Assembly (NCBI GenBank): GCA_030272155.1
Contig: CP126201.1
Location: forward strand, 930,001 to 994,000
DNA: 64,000 nucleotides
Direction: 5' to 3'
Source of the DNA: Tetradesmus obliquus
Lineage: Eukaryota > Chlorophyta > Chlorophyceae > Sphaeropleales > Scenedesmaceae
Made by a program: the position numbers and the translations under genes
The notes under the pieces: model-generated
Seen by the model: the letters and a program-made list of their open reading frames with translations, nothing else
What the model was told of the DNA's origin: nothing
Database searches by the model: none
Shown here: positions 1 to 13,361 of the stretch, one piece after another
Position numbering within the stretch: position 1 is the first letter of the stretch
Layout: each line of letters opens with the position of its first letter

Positions 1-616
1 TGTCCTTTCAATCATCAACCATATCCTTTAGTCCACCCAAGGTTGTTCCTTGGCTGCTAAGAGACTGTTGAGGCGCCCAGAGTGGTAAGAGGGCTTGGCC
101 TGATGAGGCTCGCTTCAAAGCTCCCCGAGCCGCTATGGTGCGCGAACGTTGTTTGTGCGTTAAATCCAAACAGTGTCAGACCCCGTCGGTTGATGATGAA
201 GCAAACTGCAAGTCCAGCGTCCGCCCACGCACAGAAGTGCCCTTTCACACAGTGATCTCCAAGGAGCAAGAAGGGCAGAATTTCCAGAAAGTAAATTCGA
301 AGCATGCTTCAGTGCACGCCGCAACGATGTCGCTGTCAGTCGCGAATGCCTGCTAGTGAGTGAGGGCTTGTTCTACCTTTGGTCCTACCTCCGGTCCGAG
401 CTTCATCTCACCCAAGGAGGCAAATGGACGCCCAACACAGATTCTAATAGTCTGAAAAAGCGCTTTCAACTCGCTTGCTCAAGTGCGAAGAAGCACTGCT
501 CACACCAGGAACACACTCAGCATCTTGAAGCCTTCCGTGTTGCAGTGCATGTGTTCCGATCGCATCTAATGCGCGCATCGTTACAATCAAAGTCGAACTT
601 GAACAGCGATCGTGCC
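1..616. other. 5' flank of the peroxidase fusion gene
   Basis: This stretch lies before the first ATG of the peroxidase-DOMON-b561 gene. It has short open frames on both strands but none shows a recognisable domain, signal peptide or codon pattern like the neighbouring exons. It probably holds the promoter and 5' untranslated region. I see no clear TATA box. Confidence 0.5.
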
Positions 617-3600
617 ATGGGACGCCGCTCACGTCCAAGGTGGGCGGTGCTACTGCTGCTTGCAGCAGCTGCTGCTGTGACAGCCCAGGGCGCTAGTTAC
701 CCGCCGTTGGATGGCACCAGCAACAACAAAGCCAACCCAACATGGGGGTGAGTTCATTCGGCTTTCAGCATGCGCAGTAGGACAACCACAGCCAGAACTA
801 GCTGCCCTAGCTGTTACTTGGTGCTTTGCTGCAGCAGTGCTGGCCTTGCCAAACACCAGCTGTCTGCATACGCACACACTACACAGCATCAGGACATTGC
901 TAACAGCTCATCAAAAGATCTCAACATTTGGACACTGCACAGCAGCAAGGTCCTGCCCATCTCTGTGCTCTGCAGCCAACCCAGCCACGCCTGTCCATGC
1001 ATGACCAGCTGCAGATCCACACCTCCCACTGCCATTGTCTGCAGCATGGTCCATGAACACCCAATCAGATATGACTCACGTAACATGTTATTTGTGTTAT
1101 TTTGTCCTGCAGGGCTGCACGCACGCCGTACCTCAGGCAGCAGGTTCCGCAGGAGGCTTTCGGCCCCACAGGCAGCGCCATGGCGGTGAGTGGGCATGAA
1201 TAGTTCTTAAGGTTCATTGGTTTTATACGATCCAGAAGCTATTATGCTGTGGGCTGCCCCACAGGCAGCGCCATGGCGGTGAGTGGGCTGCACAACCTGT
1301 GAACTATCTTGAAAGAAATATATCACATGATTAGAGGGATTCAAAAGTTTCATAAGATCCCTAAGCTGTCATGCTGTGCGCTGCCCCACAGGCAGTGCCA
1401 TGGCGGTGAGTAGCATGTATGAATCATCACACATGATTCAAAAGTGATAGCCACAAAGTGTGCTGGAGATGCCTGCAGCTGCCGGCATACAGCCTTGCAG
1501 GCACTGCTGCAGCTGTCGCCAGCGCTGCAGCAGCTATTGCAGCAACTACTGCAGCCAGCGCTGCAGCAGCTGTCGGCAGCTCTGCAGCAGCAGCTGCAGC
1601 CAGCGCTGCGCCATGCACAGCAGAGCGGCAAGAGAGCGGCTGTCCTGCATGCTGTGCGCTGCACACTGTTTGCATGCCGTGCCCCAGCACTTGTCACATG
1701 CTGCACCTTGCACAGCCTGCCTTGCGATTTGCACCTGATCTATGCGACTCAAGAGGCTTCACTGAGGTTGCATGTGTATATTTGGGACGTTTTCTCTCCT
1801 TGCAGAATGCCAACCGCCCCTCTACGCGGGCAGTGAGCCTGGCACTGACCAACAGTCCTTACTTCAAGGCGGCAAGCAGCACACACCCAAACCTGACACT
1901 GCACCTGCTGTGCATGCTTTGTTTGTGTGCGTCAGGCGCCCACCGGCCGTCTGCGCGGGCAGTGAGCCTAGCGCTCACCAACAGTCCTTACTTCAAGGCG
2001 GCAAGCAGCACACACCCAAACCTGACACTGCACTTGCTGTGCATGCTTTGTTTGTGTGCGTCAGGCGCCCACCGGCCGTCTGCGCGGGCAGTGAGCCTAG
2101 CGCTCACCAACAGCCCTAGCTGTGACTCACACCTCACGCAGCCTGTTGTGCGTGTGCACTTGTCCTTGCTTGCTGCAGGGTGCCAACCGCCCCTCTGCGC
2201 GGGCAGTGAGCCTGGCGCTGACCAACAGCCCTTACTTCAAGGCAGCCAGCAGATACAACACCAGCTACCTGCTGTCAGCCCTGGGCCAGCTCATCTGTGA
2301 GTGACATTGCAGCCCTACCTGTGACCGCTAGTGCATTGTGGCAGTTGAGTCAAAGGGAAACATGCTGCTTCTTGGCTTAAAAGAGCCTTGTGGCAAGCAT
2401 AACACTGTTGCTGTTCCTGCTACCAGCAGATACAACACCAGCTACCTGCTGTCGGCCCTGGGCCAGCTCATCTGTAAGCATTGAGTATTGACTGTTGCAA
2501 ATGCTATCCGCCTTTAGATAAACTGTCTTTGTGTTGCGGCGCATGGCAGCGATGCCATACACTAGTAACAAATCAGAGAGAGGCATGCTGCAGTATTATG
2601 TGATGTGCATGCAGCACCTGTGGTGTTGGTGCTGTTTGGCTGGCTGCTGCCTTTGCCATGCCATTATACCAGCTACCTGCTCATGGCACTGGGCCAGCTC
2701 GTATGTGAATGACACAAGTTCATATGGCGTGCACTGCATGGCAGTGATGCCACATATCAGTGATGAACCAGAGAAGCATGCTGCTTCTGGAAGCTTGTGT
2801 GCTGTGCAGCCGTGATAACCAACCGCCTCACTTCATATCCAGCTTGGCATCACAGCCTGCTGCGTGCATGCCCCTGCTGACACACCTCCTGCCTGCCTGC
2901 TTGCTGCTGTTTACTCCGTTTTGCTGTGCAGCAATTGACGTCACCCGCATCAACGCACAGGCCACCTCGAATGGTGGCGCTGCCCCCATCCCCGTCCCCC
3001 CTGGTGACTCATCCCCTGCTCACATGCCTGAGTGCCTGCCTGCTTGCTGCTGTTTACACTTCTTTGCTGTGCAGCAATTGACGTGACCTGCATCAACGCA
3101 CAGGCAAGCTCCAATGGTGGTGATGCCCCCGTCCCTTATCCCCCCTGGTGACTCATCCCCTGCTCACATGCCTGACTGCCTGCCTGCTTGCTGCTGTTTA
3201 CACATTTTGCTGTGCAGCAATTGACGTCACCCGCATCAACGCCCAGGCCACCAGCAATGGTGGTGCTGCCCCCATCCCCATTCCCCCTGGAGACCCGCTC
3301 TTTGCAGCTTTCACAAACGGCATGCCGCAGGGCGGCCGGGCCGCGCTCAACTTCACACGCAGCGAATACGTCATGTGAGTGTTATCATCAGGTGTTTTGT
3401 GTGTTAGTCGGTGTGACCTTCTGATTGCAGCTTTCAAAGATGGCCAGCCGCAAGGCGGCTGCGCTGCACTCAACTTCACACGCAGCGAATACGTATTGTG
3501 AGTGGTATGATGGGGGACGCTTTTGGTGTTGTTTGGTGTGCCTTCTTTTTGCGGCCTTTAAGGATGGCAAGTTGCAGGGCCGCGCATAACTGCACCCGCA

Positions 3601-6245
3601 GCGCACACGTCATGTGCATGTTATTTCGGGTGTTTTTGGGTTCTGAATCAGTGTGGCCGCTTTTTGCGGCAATCAAACACGGCGAGCCGCAGGACGATAG
3701 TAACGCGCACCATCTCACCCGCAATGCATACGTCATGTGAGCGTTGGGTTTTACTTTACTTTGGTTGTTAGTTGGTAAGACCCGCTGCTGGAGGCCTCAG
3801 TCAGCGCAGCCCAGCTGTCATGTCACTTTGTCATTATCTGATAACAAAGTCAGCGCAGCCCAGCTGTCCTGTTACTTTGCCATTATCATATGATGACAAA
3901 GTCACAGGACAGCTGGGCTGCGCTCACCTTTCACACGCAGCGCATACGGCATGGGAGTGTTATTTTTGCATGTCTCGGGGCCATCCACCATCAAGCCAGC
4001 CATTCATGGTGTCATTTGGGGCTGTTCACCACTCACTACGCGACGCTGAAACTGCATTACAATCGTCACTGTTGCAGTGGCTGGGGGTCGAATGCCAGCA
4101 GGCAGGCCGTTCATGGCTGAGCACTCATTGTGCGCGCCGCTGACACCGCATCGCAACCACTGTTACAGAGGGCCTGGCCCGAATGCCAGCAGGCAGGCTA
4201 TCAACAAAGCACTCCCACATCTGGTACTGCGCTGCTGTATCAGCTGTTCACTGTGCTGCTGTGCTGCTGGTGGCTGCAGGGGCCCCGGTCCTAATGCAAG
4301 CAGGCAGGCCATGAATGTTGCCATCTGAAACTGCTGACACTGCATTACATTGCCACTGCTGCAGGGGTGCTGGTCCCAACGCAAGCAGGCAGGCCATCAA
4401 CCAGACCACCTGACACTGCTGACACTGCATTAGATTGGTCACTGCTGCAGGGGCCCTGGGCCAAATGCCAGCAGACACGCCATATATGAGGCCACCTGAC
4501 ACTGCTGACTCCGACTTACACTGGTCACTGCTGCATGGTCACTGCTGCAGGGCCCGGGGCCCAACGCAAGCAGGCAGGCCATCAACGAAGCCATGTTCAC
4601 ACCAGATACTGCGCTGCAGTAAAACTTCAACTGTTTCTATATATATCTGTTCACTGTGCTGCTGTGCTGCAGGGGCCCTGGCCCAAATGCCAGCAGGCAG
4701 GCCATCAAGGAAGCCACCTGGCATTGCTGACACCGCTGACACTGCATCACAATCGTCACTGCTGCAGGGGCGCTGGTCCCAACGCAAGCAGGCAGGCCAT
4801 CAACGACGCCACCTCATTCCTGGATGCATCCTGCCTGTACGGCGAAGACGAAAACGTGACTCAGGCCATCCGCGCAGGTATGCAGCGGCGTTTTTGCCCG
4901 GGCATTGCCCTGCTGATAATCAACCTCTGTATGGGCAGCTGTAAAGTACTGTATAACAGCTGCATGCATGCCTGCTGCAGCTGTTGAGCTGCACCTGCAT
5001 TTCAACTAACTGTTGTGCTGGGCATAGCTGCATCTTTTGCCCTGCCTGTTGCCCAGCATGCCTCAAACTCCATGCAAGCTGCACTGCACGTGTTACATAT
5101 GTAATGTAACACAAATAACATGTTACATCGTTGCAGGCACGGCTGGGCTGCTGCTGGATGATGGCCAGCGTCTGCTGCCCTTTAACAGAGAGAAAGCCAC
5201 GGGTGCACCAATCCTGCGGCTGAAAAACTTGGCGGGGCGGGTGCCAGACACACAGCTCAGGTGGGTGCGGCTCTGCACAGCAGCACAGCAGCACAGCAGC
5301 ACAGCAGCACAGCGGCACAGCACCAACCCCGCAGCACGTGCGATGCGATAGAGTGTTTGCCAGTGCAGCTCAGTTGGTGGCAGTCCTGCATGCACCTGAT
5401 TGCATAGGATCTGTGATTGGCAGCTGCAACCTGTTATGTTCTAATGTGTGTGAAAATGTAGCCCAACATGATGATGACACTGTTTGCATGTGTTTGAAAT
5501 GGCGGACAGCCGCTTGTCAATACATTACAACTGTCGCTCGCGCTCACCACGCTGCTGCTGCCGCTGCATGTCTTACCCTACAGGCTGTCTGGCAACGAGA
5601 ACGTCAACCAGAACCCTTTCCCGCTCACAATGACCACGCTGCTGCTGCGTGAGCACAACCGGCGCGCGCTGGCGCTGGCACAAGAAAACTCTACTTTGGG
5701 AGATGAGGAAATCTTCCAGGCGGCACGCAAGTGAGTATAAACTGGCAGCCTGTCAAGTCGGACTTGATGTAAATGCGTTAGCATATGATGTTGGAGAACT
5801 GGCACAAGAAAACTCTACCTTGGGAGATGAGGAAATCTTCCAGGCCGCGCGCAAGTGAGTATAAACTGGCAGCCTGTCAAACAGACTTGTTGCAACTGCG
5901 TTAGCATATAATGTTGGAGAACTGGCACGGGAAACCCTGCCGTGGATGATGAAGAAATCTTCCAGGCGGCCCGCAAGTGAGCGCGGCGCAGCATTGCCGT
6001 TTTGCGTATGTCGTGCAATCCGACTGCCACTGGCATGAATATTACAATTGCTGAATTGGCACAGGAGCACCCTGCGTGGGGACCCACATGCAGCGCATTG
6101 TACTTATGAAGTAGCTTGCTGCGTCTGTCGGCCAGGTGGGTAATGCCACACACACGCAGCGCAGTGCAATGGAGTACTTCACAGGCCTGTGCTCTGTGGT
6201 CTTCTGCACGATGCCCATGACAATATTAATGCGTGCAACCAAACT

Positions 6246-6280
<35 letters not shown>

Positions 6281-7989
6281 CAGGTGTGTGGTTGCCCACC
6301 TGCAGCGCATCGCCCTGGTGGACTACCTCACTGGGCTGGGCCTTGTTATATTGCAACTAGTGATTAAACGCCAACTGCATGCACCAACCTTCCCCTGCTG
6401 CTGCTGCCGCCGCCTTTGCTGCTGCTGATGTTGCTGCTGTTGCGCCTGCTGCTGCTTCCCAGGTGGGTGGTTGCCCACCTGCAGCGCATTGCCCTGGTGG
6501 ACTACCTCACTGGGCTGGGCATCCCCCTAGAGCCCTACCCAGGGTACAACGCCTCCCTAAACCCCGCCACAGACACCTTTTTCGCCACGGTGGCCTACAG
6601 ATACGGTGCGTGATGACATGTTGGGATTCTGTGTTTTGGTTTAGCCCTACTCAGGGTACAACGCCTCACTAAACCCCGCTACAGACACCTTCTTTGCTAC
6701 AGTGGCCGACAGATACGGTGCATGATCGGCGTTTACGGGTTTGGGGTTTGCTTTTTTCTGGTGCAGCCCTACCCAGGGCACAGCGCATCCCCGAGTCCCG
6801 CCATTGACATTTTTTTTTGCCGCGGTGGCCTACAGATATGGTGCGTGATCGGCATTCGAGGGTTTGAGGGGTCGGTGTATGGGTGCTTGTTGGTGCAGCC
6901 CTATCCAGGGTACAACGCCTCACCAAACCTCGCCATCGACACCTTTTTTGCCACGGTGGCCTCCAGGCACGGTGCGTGATCAGGGGTTTAGTTGTGGTTT
7001 TACAGTACTATCCTACCCAGGGTACAACTCCTCGCTAAACCCCGCCACAGACACCTTCTTCGCCACAGTGGCCTACAGATACGGTGCGTGATGAAAGGTT
7101 TGAATTTGTGTTATGGTGCAGCCCTACCCAGGGTATAACGCCTCGCTGAACCCCGCCACCGACTTCATTTCGCCTTGGTGGCCTACAAATATGGTGCGTG
7201 ATATGGCAGACACAGAAGATCATGCACGTTCATTGGGACACATGTATAATCAGACTGGCAAGAGCACGCAGGTGCATTTCACTTGCTGATCTGCTGCTGC
7301 CGCTGCTGCCACTGCTGCTGCTGCTGCAGGCCACTCCACCATCGCTGACGTCATCCCAAGGCTTGGCCCAGACTGGCGTGAGCACCCCAAGGGCCACCTG
7401 GCAAAGACTGACACAGTGCTGCTGCTGCTGCTGCTGCTGGTGCTGCTGCAGGTCACTCAACAAGTGCTGACGTCACCCCAAGGCTTGGCCCAGACTGGCG
7501 CGAGCACCCCAAGGGTCACCTGGCAAAGACTGACACAGTGCTGCTGCTGCTGCTGGTGCTGCTGCAGGTCATTCAACAAGTGCTGACGTCATCCCAAGGC
7601 TTGCCCAGACTGGCGCGAGCACCCCAAGGGTCACCTGGCAAAGACTGACACAGTGCTGCTTCTGCTGCTGCTGGTGCTGCCACAGGTCACTCCACAATTG
7701 CTGACGTCATCTTGCGCCTAGGTGCAGACTGGCGTGAACACCCCAAAGGCCACCTGGCCATGGCAGCTGGCTACTACAACCCCAATGTGGTGCTGGCTGC
7801 TGGTCTGGAGCCACTGCTGAGAGGCCTTATGGCAATGCCTCAAGGCGAGATCGAGTCACGGTGAGTGCTGCTGCTGCTGCTGCTGCCGCTGGCTACTACA
7901 ACCCTAATGTGGTGCTCGCGGCTGGGCTGGACCCACTGCTGAGAGGGCTGATGGCCATGCCTCAAGGGGAGATCGAGTCACGGTGAGTG

Positions 7990-8021
<32 letters not shown>

Positions 8022-8491
8022 TATTACAACCCCGATGTGGTGCTGGCAGCTGGGCTGGAGCCACTGCTGTGCGGCTTGATGGCGATGCCTCAAGGAGGGA
8101 TCGAGTCACGGTGAGTGCTGCTGCTGGTGGTGGTGGTAGTGGCTACTACAGTTGTATTGTAGTGCTGGCAGCTGGGCTGGAGGCGCTGCTGAGAGGGCTT
8201 ATGGCCATGCCTCAAGGGGAGATCGAGTCACGGTGAGTGCTGCTGCTGCTGCTGCTGCTGGCTACTACAACCCCAATGTAATGCTGGCTTCTGGGTATGG
8301 AGCCGCAGCTGCGGGGGCTGATGGCCATGTGTTTGCTTGTCTGTTTGCAGGTGGGCTGCCTCTGTTGCTGGCAACCTGTTTGGGTCCAGCACCATCAACG
8401 GCACCGACCTGGCTGCAATCAACATCCAGCGCGGAAGGGACCACGGCATACCAGACTACAACACCTGCAGGTGGGTTGTATGATGGTAGCA

Positions 8492-8528
<37 letters not shown>

Positions 8529-8692
8529 TCAGCATCCAGCGAGGCAGGGACCACGGCATTCCTGACTACAACACCTGCAGGTGAGACACCTGCAACTTGT
8601 TGCCTAGAGTGCATGACTTGAAGACGCTGTTGCTGCAACCGCAAAAGGCAGATTCAGCTGTCAACCCTGGGTTGCGGCAGGTGAGTGCGGGT

Positions 8693-8739
<47 letters not shown>

Positions 8740-11632
8740 GGCTCCGACCTGGCGGCATTCGGAGAATCAGAGGACAATGGCATCCCTGACTAGCATACCC
8801 ACTGGTGAGCACCTCAAACATCTTGCTCGCTACCAGGTGCATTGCACTTCAGTTTGCTGCACTACACTGCATGTAAGCGCACTGCTATTTGCTTCACTTC
8901 ATTGCGCAGCATTGTCACTGCTCTGCACTTTGATGCTGCGCTGCGCTGCCTGCAGGCGTCTAATGGGCCTGTCGCCAGCCAAAACATTCACCGACATCAC
9001 GCCAGACCCTGATCTGGCAGCCACACTGCAGCAGCTCCACACTTTGCTGAATCCCTATTTCACTAGCAGCAAACACGAACTGAAGTTTGCATCACTGTAC
9101 TGGCACTGCGACTGCCTGCAGGCGTCTGATGGTCTTGCCACTTGCCAAAACCTTTCCTGACATCACGCCAGACCCCAATCTGGCAGCCACGCTGCAGCAG
9201 TTTACCTCAAAGCTGAACTAGTACACAATCTGTAGTCACTAGCAGCACACACCACTGAAGTGTCCGTCACTGCGCTGACTGGGCATGCATGCAGGCGTCT
9301 AATGGGCCTGTCGCCAGCCAAAACTTTCACACACATCACGCCAGACCCTGATCTGGCAGCGACGCTGCAGCAGCTCTACACTTTTGCTGAACCCTTATTC
9401 ACTAGCAGCAAACACGAACTGAAGTGTGCATCACTGCACTTGCACTGCAACTGCCTGCAGGCGACTCATGGGGCTGCCGCCCGCAAAGACTTTTTCTGAC
9501 ATCACGCCCGACCCTGATCTGGCAGCCACGCTGCAGCAGCTCTACAAAAGTGTTAACAATGTGGATGCTTACGTGGGGGGCCTGGCAGAGCCGCACTACC
9601 AGCAGGCACACGTGGGGCAGCTGTTTTACCTGAGCATCAAAGACCAGTTTATGCGGCTGCGGGATGGGGACTTCTGGCATTACGAAAATGCGGCGGCCAA
9701 TGGGCTGTTCAGTGCGGCTGAGGTGGACGAGATCCGTCGCACAAGTGAGTACATTCATGCTTGGGGTTATGTTGTTTGTTGACTGAGCTGGGGTTTTGCA
9801 CGTGCTGGGTTGCTGGATTATGATTGGTGTCTGGCTTGCTAGGGTGTTGCCTGGGCAGCTGTTCTACCTGAGCATCAAGGATCAAGGACCAGTTCATGCG
9901 GCTGAGGGACGGGGATTGCTGGCACTACGAGAACGGGGCGGCCAATGGGCTGTTCACTGCGGCAGAGGTGGACGAGATACGGCGCACAAGAGAGTCAAAG
10001 TTTCCTTGCGCTTCTGATGATGTTTGTGCTGGGTTGCTGGCATCACTTGGTGGCTGGTTTGTTAGGGCTTTGGCTGGGCAGCTGTTTTACCTGAGCATCA
10101 AGGACCAGTTCGTGCGGCTGAGGGATGGGGACTATTGGCTCTATGAGAACGCGGCTGCTAATGTGCTGTTCACTGCGGCAGAGGTGGACGAGATCCGGCG
10201 CACAAGTGGGTCAAATTGACTTTTTTGAGAGGTTTTGATTCTTGAGATGTACTATGTTTTTTGTGTGGGGATGCTTATGTGGGGGGCCTGGCAGAGCCAC
10301 ACTACCAGCAGGCGCATGTGGGGCAGCTGTTCTACCTGAGCATCAAGGATCAGTTCATGCGGCTGAGGGATGGTGATTTCTGGCACTACGAGAACGCGGC
10401 GGCGAATGGGCTGTTCACTGCGGCAGAGGTGGACGAGATACGGCGCACAAGTGAGTGTTATTATATTGTGGCTGAGCTGGGGTCTTGTGCGTGCTGACAG
10501 GCCTTGTCACCCTGAGGGTGGTATCATGTTATGGTTGGCTTGCTAGGGTTTTGCCTGGGCAGCTCTTCTACCTGAGCATCAAGGATCAAGGATGACTTCA
10601 TGCGGCTGAGGGATGGTGATTTCTGGCACTACGAGAACGCGGCGGCCAATGGGCTGTTCAGTGCGGCTGAGGTGGACGAGATCCGGCGCACAAGTAAGTC
10701 ACGCCTTTGGCTTTGTGGGTTGATGGAGCTTGGGAAAATTGTGTGTGCTAATTTGCTGGAATTTGTGGTGACTGGCGTTTTAGGGTTCCACGTAGGGTGG
10801 TGTGCCGAGGTTATGCGTGCGGCTGGGGGATACGGAAATCTGGCACTATCAGAACGCGGCGGCCAATGGGCTTTTCAGTGCGGCAGAGGTGGACGAGATC
10901 CGCAGGACAAGTGCGTTGAGTTCTAATAGTGGTGCCTTTGGCTTGCTATGGTTGATCAAGCTGTGTGTTGTGCGGCTGAGAGATCGCAACTTTTCAGGCT
11001 TGCTGGCCATGCCAGCTGTTGAGTATGGATAACACTACTGGCAGCAATTAGTGGCGGTTGCATGTGCTGACACTGCAACATCGCCTGCACTACCCTGCAG
11101 GCCTGCGGGACCTCATCCTGCGTAACACAAACATAACAAATGACGAGCTGCCGCAAGACATCTGGACGGCTGTGGGGGCAGGCGGGGCCTGCGCCAACCC
11201 TGCTGGCAGCAGTAGTGGTGGGGCAGGCTCGCAGCAGCGGCTGGCGACAGCAGTGCTCAATGGGCAGGGCAACTTGGAGGTGAGCTTGGTGTTGTCTGCG
11301 GCAGCGATTCTGCTGTTTGCTGTTTTTCACAATCACCTGGTGAGCACTGTACAACTGAGCAACTAGGGTTGCAGCAGAATGCTGTGGTCTGAAGGACAGC
11401 CTGGATGCTTGACAACCGCTACACTACTGCTGCTGCCGCTGCTGCTGCTGCTGCTGCTGCTGCCAACAATGTTATGCGGGTTACTCTGCAGGCTTTGAGG
11501 GTGGTTGTCACGGCTGTGATGCGTGAGCTGCTGCTCTTGCTGCTGCACAGTGCTGCACTGTGCTGCATTGCGATGCAGGTGTCACGCAGCTTTGAGGATG
11601 GCTGGGTGGGAATGAACCTGATGCATGTCCTG

Positions 11633-11675
<43 letters not shown>

Positions 11676-12807
11676 AATGTTTTCCCAACCCTTTTGTGCA
11701 GGTCACGCCTGGTTCTGAAGATGGCTGGGTGAAGGTGAAGCTGATGCATGTCCTGCTGCTGCTGCTGCTGCAATGTTCTCCAACCCTTATTTGCAGGTGA
11801 CACCTGGCTCTGAAGATGGCTGGGTGAAGGTGAAGCTGACAGCTGCTGGCACTGGGTGGCTGGGCTTTGGCGTGGCACAGCAAGGTGAGTGCGTGCAGGC
11901 ATTGTCTTCGCATCAATTGCCTTTGCAGCAGGTCTCGGTGCATGATGTGTCTTGGGTGTGTGCCTGTGTCTGCGCGTGTGTCTTTGGGGGCTGCACACGC
12001 AGGCACGTGATCATGCAGATGCTGCCAAGAACAGATCAGCCTGTTGTTTGGCAAGCTCTGTCATTCACGAGTGCAGCTGCTCCCAGTGCAGCGAAACTTG
12101 ACATGCTTTAACCCAATCATTGCTGCATGCAGGCACTGAGACCCCGATGATTGGGGCTGACATGGTGGTGGGCCGGGTGGCCAATGGCGTCCCACAGGTG
12201 CGGCAGCGCACAGCACCAGCCTGCATCTGCATATTTGAATGACATTTGAATTGGTTTGGTTGGTTAAGCATCAATTGTCTGTGTGCAGGTCTTCTGCTCA
12301 TCTCATGAATCCTCTTTATGCTGCACAGCGCCTGACATGCTGCTGACAGTGCACGCTTGGTAGCGCTCGGCGCAACATTGCATGAGGTTTAATGGATAAA
12401 CTATGTTTCTGGTTGCGTTAATGCAGGTGAAGCGCTACCATGCTGTTGACCACATCCCTCCCAAGGAAGCGAGCGACGCCTCCACCAGCGAACGCATCCG
12501 CGGCGCCAGGTGAGGACACAAATGTGCAGCAGCCACTGCAGCAGCTGGGCGGCATGTCATGCTTAGAGTGGCACTGCTGCTTGTCGCCCTGACAGTCAGG
12601 TGCCACGCAAACCTGGTGCTTGTTGCTGGCCTGATCAATGCTTCATTGACGATGCTGCTGTCGCTGCCGCTGTGGCTGCTTCAAACATACACCCTTTCAC
12701 ACTTCCCTCAACACCAAGCAGTCTGGTGGCACATCTATCTGGTATCATAGCGGTTGCTTGCTGCATCGCCACTGCTGTCGCTGCTGCTGCTGCTGCTGCT
12801 ACTGCTG

Positions 12808-12849
<42 letters not shown>

Positions 12850-12967
12850 ACTAACACCTTGCAGGTTGGCATAGTCTAGCGGCGCATTCACCCTTAACTT
12901 GAGCGGCTGGCAGCTGCCTTTGGTGACGCAGCACGGTCACATTGTTTGGTGCTTCATTGACACCACC

Positions 12968-12998
<31 letters not shown>

Positions 12999-13121
12999 CC
13001 TTGTCCACATTTGTTCTGCAGCTTCACCCAGTCTGGTGGCACAGTTACCTTGGAATTTGAACGGCCAATGGACGCCTGCGGTGACGCTGCACTGTCATCT
13101 GGATCGGTGCTTCACTGACAC

Positions 13122-13185
<64 letters not shown>

Positions 13186-13328
13186 TTACCCGCGTTCGTT
13201 CCACAGCTTCTCACAGTCTGGCGGCACAGTTACCTTGGAATCTAAACGGCCAATCGCCGCCTCCGGTGACGCTGTACTTCAACTTGATAAGTGCTGTACT
13301 TACAGCTTGGTGCTGCATTGACACCACC

Positions 13329-13361
<33 letters not shown>

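Noticed and set aside
1458-2300. Long open frame across the Ala-rich tract and exon 3 copies
   Set aside because: It reads through several acceptors and a simple-sequence tract. The exon 2-exon 3 splice explains the conserved part, and the rest is low complexity and echo copies.
6463-10910. Mutually exclusive alternative exons
   Set aside because: Most echoes have only one usable splice site and the wrong phase, so they cannot replace the real exon.
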